From Hepsetus odoe (taxonomy: Eukaryota > Chordata > Actinopteri > Characiformes > Hepsetidae), in contig CM029372.1 of assembly GCA_017165825.1 (NCBI GenBank), forward strand, positions 28,241,074 through 28,305,073: a stretch of 64,000 nucleotides of DNA. The letters are read 5' to 3'. Below the pieces are notes generated by a model. The model saw only the letters and a program-made list of their open reading frames with translations, did no database searches and was not told the origin of the DNA. Below are positions 54,957 through 64,000 of the stretch, in pieces (position 1 is the first letter of the stretch; each line of letters begins with the position of its first letter). The position numbers and the translations under genes were made by a program.

Positions 54957-55391
54957 ATGAAAACAGACACAGAGGAAAGATCTCCCTCTACTACTATGAA
55001 GGTGCAAGATGAAGATCTCCTTCCAGAGCAGAGCAAAAGGCCTGACTTCAGTCAGACCGTGAAGGTTTATCTGGTGCAGAGATGTATGGAGAGGCTGCTC
55101 GATGACCTGGATAACCACGATATGAGAGTCTGCCGACTCTCAGCGGTGACGCCAAAATCTGAAGATGCGGTGTCCATTTCTGGATTAATGTTGCTGTTGT
55201 TGTGCTTTCTTCTTTGGGTGTTTTGGAACCAAGACAGAAGTCAAGTAACCTACAGGAAGTTCAGCTCAAATGTTTTTGAAGCATGGATGGATTCAATTCT
55301 ACTACGTTTCAAGAGAATGATACGAAGAGCTGCAAAATCTCTAGTTAGAAGGGCTGGCAGAAAGTCACGTCTTAGTTTAGGCAGGGATTAG
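54957..55391 (+). CDS. Hypothetical 144-residue membrane-protein-like ORF
   Basis: I do not recognise this protein. The ATG at 54957 follows CTACAG, an acceptor-like site. The frame is open to TAG at 55391. It has a polar N-terminal part (about residues 1-72), a hydrophobic segment LMLLLLCFLLWVFW (about residues 78-92) and a very basic C-terminal part rich in Arg and Lys (RRAAKSLVRRAGRKSR). That layout would suit a single-pass membrane protein with a basic tail. It lies in the segment present only in the right arm. It could be a real single-exon gene, an exon, or chance. Confidence 0.4.
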   Translation: MKTDTEERSPSTTMKVQDEDLLPEQSKRPDFSQTVKVYLVQRCMERLLDDLDNHDMRVCRLSAVTPKSEDAVSISGLMLLLLCFLLWVFWNQDRSQVTYRKFSSNVFEAWMDSILLRFKRMIRRAAKSLVRRAGRKSRLSLGRD

Positions 55392-56089
55392 ATTAAAAAC
55401 ATGGTGGTTACTGAGGATAGACACTGATAAGATCTCCTCCTTCTTCCAGTTGTGTTGAAAGAAGAAGAGAGGGAGAGTCATCACCCAGAGTGAGTTTGAA
55501 AAGAGCAGGAGAAATGGTCTGTGTTGTTTCGTCCTTTCATCAGTAACAGTGAATAATACCTGTGTTTATGACACTTTCAGCCCAGAATGCAGTGCTGCAG
55601 GGAGGACCAGGTGAGCCTTTTTAAATCCATTCACTTCTCTCAAATATTTGCTGATGTCAGTGGGGCAGACTAGTATGTTTTAGGTTTATAATTTGGGTTT
55701 AAATTGATTATATTTTATTGGGATTGCTATAAAAGGCTGATTTTTCAGAGCAGATCTCTTGTTTGCTTTGTGCTCCCTAAATAACAGTCTTTCCCACACT
55801 TCCATCACCGTACCTTTAATTCAATTAAGAAAATTGTGTAAACTGTCCAATGACAAACCAAAATAAATTATTTTTGTGTTTTGGCATGAAGTGATTCGTG
55901 TGCACTTGTTGATGTTAGTGATGGAAATCTGGTACATTATTTAAACCAGAAAGAATCTCATTTATCGGAAATCTTTCGAATGATCACTTCTCCAAACCCA
56001 TGAGAACAGCTTTAGTTTTACTCGTTTTTTTTTTCCTGCAGCTGCTTTTCAATACGTTTTTACTTTAATTGCAGAAAAACTTGCTGCTT

Positions 56090-56240
56090 CTAGTGGTAGG
56101 AAACATGTCTTTGGGTCAAGAGGTCATGGGTTCAAATCCCACCTTCAGTTCCACCTACCACCGGGTTTCTGAACAAGAATCGTAAACCCTCCAGAGAAAC
56201 GGTCTCAGTAGTTAACAAATTGGAGTCTCTCTGGATAAGA
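56090..56240 (+). repeat. Third-type SINE remnant
   Basis: TCTAGTGGTAGGAAAC head, GGGTTCAAATCCCACC B region and a decayed tail (TCTCTGGATAAGATG). Only its start persists in the left arm (about 37930-37970). Confidence 0.6.
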
Positions 56241-57527
56241 TGCGAAATACTATATTTTAAATTGAAGTAGAACAGAAACCTTGAAAAAGGAGCTGCTCTT
56301 TCACGCCTGAGGTGTTTTTGAACTGAGATACAAACTGGAACTTTATAACACCAGTGACTCACAATCCAGGAAGTTCATGAAATTGATTCATTTATTTTAA
56401 AATCTAAACATGAACTTGCACTTTTCTTTCACTTTCAACACAAATGTTCACAAGCACGTTTAGAGTGACAGCAACAAGTCAACAGGGAGGATTCACTGCC
56501 TCACACCTGGTTCACATTTATACAGAGATTTACCAAAAATGAACAAAAAAAAAAACCCCAGTAAACATACAAAACTCACTGGAGTCTGCAGTTTTCAGTA
56601 ACAGTTTATTTAAACTCAGTGCTGCAGTTTAAAGAGATCTTTAAATCAGGCTCTACAAGCAGCATTTGTAGCATCATTTTCAGTTTCAGTTTATTTTCCT
56701 GGGACAGGGAGACCTCAAGTGTAGATCCTCTGGGCCTGCAGCTCTGGTTCACAGGTGGAGGTGACACCTGATCAAGATCTGTTCATCTTTTGAAACTCAC
56801 AAGAGTTCTAGACGTACGGTACATTAACACCCGTTAGAACTCTACATAAGAAGAAGAAGAAGAAGTAACAAATGGAAAAGTTAATTCAATCAGTCGTCCT
56901 CTCTCCTCTGTGTGTCACTTGTAGTGGAAATTCGACCTTCTTCACACATTTCTGTTCAATAATGAGGATTTACAGCAGTTCAGAACACTCAGTGATCTTT
57001 TTTTTCCCAACACCCCACAGAGGTGAAATGTATAAACACCAGCTGTAAAGGCACAGAATTCACATTTACACACACAAGAGATGCTGAGATGTTTCACCCA
57101 AACAGAGAAGCATTGCTCAGAACTTAAAATTGTAACTTTCTCAATCAATTAATACAATCCCTTTAAAATGGGTTAAAAGTAACGTCCACGTTCAAATGAA
57201 ATAATCGATAAAACAATAAAAAATATTTTCCACAAAGCAGGTAAAAATGCAGGAAACAAAACCAGCTTTGAGCAATTTGGTAGAAAAAACAAAAAATTCC
57301 ATTGAACCTTTCAACAAGATGACAAAGACAGAGACAGAGAAAGACGGACTGATTCCTGACACAATAAAAACACTCACTCATTTTCTGAGCTGCTTGTCGT
57401 AATTAGGGTTTCAGTGATGGAATCTGTCCCAGCTCTCACAGGACAAAAGGCAAGGAGACACCCTTGTCCTTTTTGTAAAGAATGTAAAACAGTAGTGTTG
57501 CCATAGGAACACTGAGACTGTACTCTA

Positions 57528-57850
57528 GACGGTGCTGGTGGTCTAGTGGTAGGATACTCACTCACACACCAGGAGGTTGCAGATTTCAATCCCCCCTCTG
57601 GCACAACCACCATTGGGTTCCTGAGCAAAAAACCCTTAATCCCAAGATGCTCCAGGAGGACTGTCCCTGTAATTAGGGACATGAAATCACTCTGGACATG
57701 TGTGGAAGTGGTGAAGTGAAAATGACTAACTCGTCATTGTGACACACACCACAACACACAGTGAACCACAACGCAATGTAGCCTCTGCATTTAACACACA
57801 CACACACACCATGCAAGTTTCCAATCCTGGGGCCTGGTCCCAAATCACTG
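57528..57850. repeat. Two SINEs shared with the left arm
   Basis: 57528-57700 is a plus-strand third-type copy. 57712-57850 is a minus-strand CACTTTCACTT-tail fragment. Both have inverted counterparts at 36565-36712 and 36378-36522, so they predate the duplication. Confidence 0.75.
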
Positions 57851-57944
57851 TATAGCAGGGGGCAGCTGGGATTGTTTCACCCAACATTGCTCAGAACTTT
57901 CTCACTTAGTACAAATCCATTAAAATGGGTTCAAATGAAATAAA

Positions 57945-60900
57945 TCACAACGAAGAGGTAGAAGATCCAGGAATTACTGGAGGCCGTTCCAGAAGTGTCA
58001 ACAGAAAACCAGCATTTCCTGCAAAAGGAAACACAGAGAGGAAAGTTCAGATTTCTCTGGAAAGAAGATCATTGTTGTTGTGTGTATCTTTATATTTAAA
58101 TTTCTCTGAAAGTACATGATTCGAAGATTAGAAACTGTGAGACATGTTGCTCATGTTAGGCTCCAAATTACACGGCCTGCATTTTTCCTTTCTTATCCAA
58201 TCACTCTAAAATGATAGTATAGTCGTGCCTTGTCACTTCATGCTTTGTGGCACTCCTGTATTACAATGAAAATAAAAATTGCTGCTCGTATGGACTGTAG
58301 GCCTATGTATTTGAACAGCCCCGCAAATCTTTCAACACCAGGAGCAGCCGCTCAACCACTCCTTGTGTGTGGGCAAGACCTTCTTTCCAAAAAACCCCAG
58401 CCAATCAGATCGCGCTGTTTACTGATTTTCTGTCCTATCCTGCCCACTGAAAGGCCGAGCCTCACAAAGTTCGTTTCTGTCATACACGCTTCTACATCAC
58501 TGCATCGGAAGCAGCTTTGCTCTTATATTTGTTTGTCAAGAACTGTATGTGTAATTAAACATACAATAATAGGATATTTGTAATGTCTAATATGTCTTAT
58601 TTTGTCTCATATATATTTTGTAATGAGAGTGTAATGGTGACTACAGGGTGTTATTTCATGTCTATAAACTCAGATAATGTTTAATTAAAAGCGTATTTAG
58701 GTTGTGAACAGGTTTTCCTTGCTCTAAATATGAAAATATTTGATTTCTAATAAAGAATCCTACTTCGCGGAAATTCACCTATCACGGAGTCTGGAACCGA
58801 TTAACCGCAATAAACGAAGGTCGAGTGTACATGTCCAAAAGTATGAAGACAGCTTTTCCTCTGAGAAGATCCAGCCACTTTAAGGACACTGATGTTCAGT
58901 TTCTGTCCACACAGCTGGTATGATCCCAGAAGAGCACTGACCAACAGAGCAGGTTCTGGAGCAGCTGAGACAGACCTGCTCATTTATACTCACTGCATTT
59001 TCCAGATCCTGTTAGACTTGAGAAGTTTAATGAAAAACATTCTTCTTCCGTTTAAGGGTCACCACATCGGATATTCTGTCTCCAATTCTTCTGGTCCTCT
59101 GCATCTTATCTTTGATCAGCTGACAGGAAGGAGTAGTTGATTCTTCCTACTTTCCAACAGACTTCAGCGGTGGCCTAGTGGTTAGGGAGTTGCCCCCGCA
59201 TTGGAAGATTGTGGGTTCAATTCCCTCACCAGTAGGTTGCCCTGAGGTAGCCTTGAGAAAGTTACCGTCCCTGACCTAGCAGTGACAAGGGTTATTGCTT
59301 TCTTTCTTCACCTTTAGATCCTTGACTCTGCCCCACCTTTCAGAGCAGCACTCTGTCCACTCAGCTAACAGACTAAAAGGCTAGCACTACAGCCACTACT
59401 CAACAGCTTCCTGGGACAGTGGTGGCCTAGTGTTTAGGGGATAAAGCCCCCAAGATAAGAAGGTCATGGATTTGAATCGACCAGTAGGTTGTCCTGAGGT
59501 TCCCTTGAGCAAAGTACTGCCCCCATCATTGCTCCCCAAGTACTTTCAATAGCTAACTCCTGCTTCACTTCACTTCCTTGAACAGGGGATAAAATGACTT
59601 TAAATAAACATAATTACAAATGTATTATTGTTTGTAAAGGTAATACATGTTTAGAAAAGTATGGAAAACAGTTTGAAGACCGACTAATAACCACTAGAAC
59701 CCAAAGGGATAAAGTAGTTAGTGTCTTCTACAAGAGCGATAGTTTACACCTACAAGTAAGAAACATTTCACTGGTTTCTATTCTGAATCTGCACCATCAA
59801 AAAAAAAAAATACCTCCACAAAGGTGAATATACTTCAAAATAAAAGTCACAAGCAGAGGAGTGAAAAGATGGGAAAAAAAAAACATCAGCAACACTCTTC
59901 ATTTAGGAAACAGTGGAGAGACCTTTTCTTTCAGTACCTGGTTAAACATGGTCAAAACTTTATGTTTACAGTTTCTAAAACTCTGTATCAATACTGTCTA
60001 ATACTCACCGGTATTCCTTTTCTTTATCCGGACAAAGATAACCACAAAGAAGCCCAGAACCAAAACCATCAATACCAGAACCACCACGACTCCTATAGTC
60101 ACTCCTGCAGTCCTTTTTGGGCAATGGCTGCTTTTTCCATCTGCAGACAAAATGGTTTCTTCATGTACATTTCACTTTTTTAACATTTTAAGAGATCTTT
60201 GGCTGAACTGTACTGACAAATGAATGATGTATTTTTCTGAATATAAATTTTAGCCTCATATTTTAACATGCATTAGTAAGTAATTACTCCATTCAGGTCA
60301 CTTCACATTGCAAAAATACTACCAAAGCTTCCAAAGGAGCCTTTTAATGAATATGAAGGAGTTAAATAAATAAATAAATAAATTCCATTTGAAATTTCAA
60401 AATAATAAATCCCACCAGAAAGACATATTTACCCCATTTTATAATGCTTGGTTCTTCGAGTGAGCTGTGAGAAACATGACAGTCGTATTCTGAATCATCG
60501 TTCATCTGGATCTCCACACTCGTCCTCAGCTGGAAGGTTCCATCATCATTGGGTCGGACTCCTGAGGATGTCAGTAGATGTTCAGGTAGTGAAGTGGTGA
60601 ACTTCCTCACACTCATCTCCACATCTTTGGGGTAGAAGCCTGTGGCGAGGCAGGTCAGGGTCAGCTTGTCTGAATCATTCACTGATTTCTTCACAAACAC
60701 GTAAACATCTCCTTTACCTGGAGAGAGAAACAGAGTCAAATTAACATTCAGAGAGAATGAAGATCTGAATAAAAATATAACCTTCATTCAGGGACTGAAC
60801 CAATGTTCCAACACAGAAACGCAAGTGTCCAAGTTTAATATCAAGACTTGTAAAGCTCTGGGTCACATACCTTTATGCCATTTTTAATTCTTTTTTATAT

Positions 60901-62615
60901 TATATACCTTTATAACTTTAGGTATATTTTTTATTATTATGTTTATATTTTTTGCAGAAATAATCATTTAAAAAGTAAAGCAAGTCATTCATAATGGATG
61001 TGATTAAAATTTAGGATTGTTTATTTTTTCTACTTGTGAATGTAATTGAAAAGGCCTTTAATGCCCCAAAATGATTCAACGTCTCTGAAAACTTGTTAAT
61101 GGAGGATAATTAACGGATAATGGAGGGCAACAGTGTGGTTAGGGCGTTGGCCCCAGATTGTGGGTTCGATTCCCTCACCAGTAGGCTGCCCTGAGGTACC
61201 CTTGAGCAAGGTACTGTCCCCGTCACTGCTCCCCGGGCGCTTTCAATAGCTGCCCCCTGTGCAGTGACAGCAGCGGTATCTTGATCAAGGATACCTCAAG
61301 GAAACCTTAGAGGTTGCCCTGAGCCCTGGTCTGGGAATCGAGCCTACAAGCTTCTGATCCTCTGATCAACTCCCTAACCACTAGACTACTAGTCTAGCCT
61401 AGAATGTTGAGCTTCACTGGTGGGGTTGAAGACGACATAAAACATACATGACATCTGGTTCCATTCACAACCACTGTAAAGAAATATGAACCACCAAGCC
61501 CAATCTGGAAGAGTGAGTGTTTACAAGCACTGAATCATTAGGAATTTTAGAAAGACAGTTGTATTCAATTTAATGCTCAATAAAACAAACATTTTTTTAA
61601 ATAAAAATAATGACAAAAATCCTAATACTCACTTGGGTTGATTTTAGTGTGCTGTAAATAAATCTTCAGCCACTCCACACAATCATCACTTAACTGAACA
61701 GCATGAGGAATTTGTTCTTTATTCCACTCGTCCACCATCTCACTGGCCTCCTTTACTGAGACTGTCCACACTTTAGAGGTCCAGTTATAAGAGACTAAAT
61801 CCTGTCCATCGTAGCTGTATTCATTAATACCATTTAAAGGGACTGAACCGTCCAGGAGCTCTTCCACCTCACAGCCCTGCCTCCACTGAAGAACATGACC
61901 ATCTGAAGAAGAGGAGAAGAACCCATTAAATCTCAATTACAGACACTAGAAATATATAAAATGTCTTAGCTCACAACTAAACGTTTTATTGCTAGCGATC
62001 TGTAAACAAAATAAGCTAAAATAACTAAAAAAAATAATAAAGAAAAAATAACTCAAACTCCTTTGAAACACGCAAAAAATGAAATGCAAGATAAGACTTA
62101 ATACATGTCTGGGGGAAACAACATCCCTCAGTTTGCCTGGATTTGTGTGAAAAATTAAAATTTTCTTTCTGTCTAAATCCACTGCTTCAATTGCTTTACA
62201 GTGACTGTAATGGGGAAAACAGGGAAAACTCACAAACAATTAATATACTTAATAGATCAAGGGTTTGGATGAAGTCATTAAAATATATTAATTTAGCAAA
62301 CAGCAACAACTTTAACAACAAGTCAGCCAAAAATTGGCATCGTCTCACCTGCCTTCTTGTGTCCAAAGCCCAGCACTAGCAAGTCAAAGACTTTGTTTAA
62401 CCACTGTCCTTCAGACTTCATCTTCTCAGTTCCTCTCTCCCAGTAGTTGTCTGGTATCTCCTTCATCCAGTCCTGTTTAGGAGTCCTGACACCATCTCTG
62501 CTGTTGTAGGAGTCGATCTGTGTGTCGTTCAGCAGAGTCACTGCTCTGAACTGAAAGATGTTTTCTGAAGATCGGTCAGACTGGAGAGTGTAGAGGTAAT
62601 ACAGAGAGTGTTTAT
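57945..62615 (-). CDS. Non-classical MHC class I heavy chain, gene B (exons 2-6; exon 1 beyond edge)
   Basis: Exons on the minus strand, all phase 1 and GT-AG: 62615-62349 (alpha-1, 267 nt), 61902-61633 (alpha-2), 60717-60433 (alpha-3), 60140-60009 (membrane), 58018-57945 (tail, TGA). It is very close to gene A. Alpha-1 keeps five codons (SSENIFQF region) that A lacks. The membrane exon is four codons longer (GFFVVIFV region). The tail reads seven residues further because A has an earlier TGA. Alpha-2 has LLDGSVP where A has LLNSSVP, losing one potential glycosylation site, but NWTS remains. The disulfide cysteines and the alpha-3 GFYPKD and YDCHVSHSS motifs are intact. No stop or frameshift is seen. 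It presumably acts at the cell surface with beta-2-microglobulin. Confidence 0.92.
59030..59150 (-). mobile_element. RTE LINE tail in gene B intron 5
   Basis: TTCCGTTTAAGGGTCACCAC and TTTGATCAGCTGACAGG phrases match part of the copy at 34370-34860 in inverted form. Confidence 0.5.
59166..59575 (+). repeat. Two SINEs in gene B intron 5
   Basis: 59166-59313 and 59413-59575 both begin with GTGGCCTAGTG-type heads and carry the GTAGGTTGCCCTGAGGTA or GTAGGTTGTCCTGAGGTT body. The second corresponds to 33973-34226 of gene A. The first has no clear partner there. Confidence 0.75.
61125..61400. repeat. Nested SINEs in gene B intron 3
   Basis: A plus-strand copy (61125-61265) abuts an older minus-strand copy (61266-61400), which matches 31661-31795 of gene A. 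The pair is in opposed orientation. Confidence 0.7.
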
Positions 62616-62782
62616 CTGTGGAGAACAGAGGAAGAAAAAGAGAAGATATGAAGTGAGGCTGGATTTACAGTTTCTTAGGACAGAGTTGATTAGATTTCCC
62701 ATTTGTGGATGGAAAAAGTTGATCAGCCACAGCATTTTTAGTTATTGGGTTGAGTAGTAGAAGCAAGTTGAGAGAAAAGTGA

Positions 62783-62970
62783 AAAAGTGAAAGTGAAAGT
62801 GACAACCCTTGTCATTGCGAGGTCACGGCACAGCACACATGAACCACAACGAAATTGGACCTCTGCATTTAACCCATACACACACGTGCAGCAGTGGGCA
62901 GCTATTGAAAGCGCCCGGGGAGCAGTGATGGGGACGGTACCTTGCTCAAGGGTACCTCAGGGCAACGAAG
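62783..62970 (-). repeat. SINE in gene B intron 1
   Basis: CACTTTCACTT-tail subfamily in the sense of gene B. The head is lost: the copy ends at CCTCAGGGCAAC, where LINE sequence begins. Confidence 0.8.
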
Positions 62971-63830
62971 AGGTGATGATCAGTGATCAGCAGTATGGTT
63001 TTACGCTGAGAAAGAGCTCAACAGATAGTGCTTGTTCTGAGGGTGTTGATGGAGAAGTACAGAGAAGGTCAGAAGGAGTTGCATTGTAGTGTGACAGTGG
63101 TGAGTAGTGACTGATGCATTTAAAAAAGGGGGAGGATTACAACAGTGATCATTGCTGAGCCTGTTCTTGTTTGCAATAGTAATCGACAGGTTGACAGATG
63201 AGGTTAGACAGGAGTCTCTGTGGCCGATGATGTTTGCTGATGATATTGTGATCTACAGTGAGAATACGGAGCAGCATGAGGAGAACCTGGAGAGATATGC
63301 TCTAGAGAGGAAAGGAATGAAAGTGAGTGAGGAAAAAAATAAATAAATTTAAGTACTTGGCATCAACAGATCAGAGTAACGGGCAGTGAGGAAGAGAGCT
63401 GAAGAAGGGTGCAGGCCAGTTGGAAAAGATGGAGAAGAGTGGCAGGAGTGTGTGACAGACGGGTACCAGCTAGAGTGAAAGGGAAGGTTTGCAGGACTGT
63501 AGTGAGACCAGTTTATTATACAGGTTGGAAGCAAAGTTGAGAAATGAGTAAATTGGAGACAAAGTTAGAGAAGCAAGGTTGAGTTGGTTTGGACATGTCA
63601 AGAGGAGAGACAAGGAATAAATTGAGAGAAGAATGCTGAAGATGGAGCTGCCTGGAAAGAGGAGAAGAGGAAGACCAAAAAGGAGGTTTATGAACGTGGT
63701 GAGAGAGGACATGCAGTGGGTTGGTTTGAAGGAGGAAGATGCAGAGGAAAAAATAACAGAAACCGATGATCCGATGTGGTGACCACTCAGTATCATCAGC
63801 CGAAAGAAGAAGAGGATGAAAAACTAAGCA
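62971..63830 (+). mobile_element. RTE-type LINE 3' part in gene B intron 1
   Basis: The plus strand encodes RT pieces FADDIVIYSENTEQHEEN and ERKGMKVSEEK (about 63225-63340). Further C-terminal matches follow, then the 3' end GATGATCCGATGTGGTGACC with a GAAGAAGAGG tail (63760-63825). It is longer than the matching remnant in gene A (29575-29900). Confidence 0.75.
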
Positions 63831-64000
63831 GGGTTTGATCTTCTCACAAAAAAAGCTTAATGTCTACAATTAATTAGATTACATTAATTAATTAGACATT
63901 AATAAGACATCACAATTCTTTCCATCCCACACAAAACTGAACTGAACCAAACCATGTTTGTTCTCAAACCTTGAAAACAGTAGGTTGCCCGGAGTTACCC

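Larger units (their letters stand above)
55392..57944 (-). other. 3' untranslated/flanking region of gene B, with repeats
   Basis: Inverted counterpart of 35277-38153 plus 41500-41960. The intact target site of the left-arm LINE is visible near 55885-55895. No coding exon is seen. Confidence 0.6.
52166..64000 (-). repeat. Right arm of large inverted duplication (MHC gene B arm)
   Basis: Reverse-complement counterpart of 28500-44350. Arm-specific parts are the LINE fragment at 53282-53880 and a roughly 1-kb segment (54500-55570) that the left arm lacks. The arm runs off the right edge inside gene B intron 1, where the sequence near 63950 matches gene A intron 1 near 29490. Confidence 0.85.

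Noticed and set aside
57951..58119. Plus-strand ORF across the last exon of gene B
   Set aside because: Antisense to the MHC tail exon, mirroring the case at gene A.

Overview
This window is vertebrate, almost certainly teleost, genomic DNA. It has intron-split MHC class I genes with vertebrate splice sites, fish-type LINEs (L2, Rex3/RTE), Tf1/sushi-type LTR elements, an endogenous retrovirus remnant, and dozens of tRNA-headed SINEs. There are no operons or bacterial signals. Two 500-base N runs (27899-28398, 46722-47221) mark assembly gaps.

Host genes. Four MHC class I loci or fragments share one exon plan with phase-1 introns. Locus 0 (minus strand) has its signal-peptide exon at 12200-12266 and its alpha-1 exon at 247-576. 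They are separated by an 11.6 kb intron packed with transposons, and the later exons lie beyond the left edge. Gene A (plus) is complete: six exons from 28754 to 35276, 348 codons. Gene B (minus) has exons 2-6 at 62615-57945, with exon 1 beyond the right edge. Locus C is an orphan signal-peptide exon (49539-49602, minus) with a LINE-tail insertion at its start codon. A and B sit in the arms of a large inverted duplication (about 28.5-44.35 kb against 52.17-64 kb). A tRNA-Cys gene lies at 17877-17948. A membrane-protein-like ORF that I do not recognise (54957-55391) and a candidate signal-peptide exon (54477-54538) occur only in the right arm.

Mobile DNA. From left to right: an L2-like LINE (802-4584); a young chromodomain Ty3/gypsy element with 5-bp target duplications (4590-9505); a partial LTR element (9511-10184); a decayed LTR element (12534-16447); a fold-back Tc1-like MITE (16558-17112); an internally deleted retrovirus remnant (18218-20876); a lone LTR plus leader (20893-21450); a second, better preserved LTR element (21556-25348); a near full-length Rex3-like LINE (38166-41487); and a hAT-type MITE (47669-48110).

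The most unusual system is the pair at 12534-16447 and 21556-25348. They are complete LTR units with separate 5-bp target duplications and no visible protease, reverse transcriptase or integrase. The better copy carries a long minus-strand reading frame with about ten ASPM-type IQ (calmodulin-binding) motifs followed by a coiled coil. In it, and in two other LTR elements here, the bases just after the LTR are complementary to the predicted 5' end of the element's own transcript. That is the self-priming arrangement known from the Tf1/sushi lineage. My reading is a non-autonomous, self-priming LTR family that captured an IQ-repeat host gene and is probably moved by sushi-type relatives such as the element at 4590-9505.
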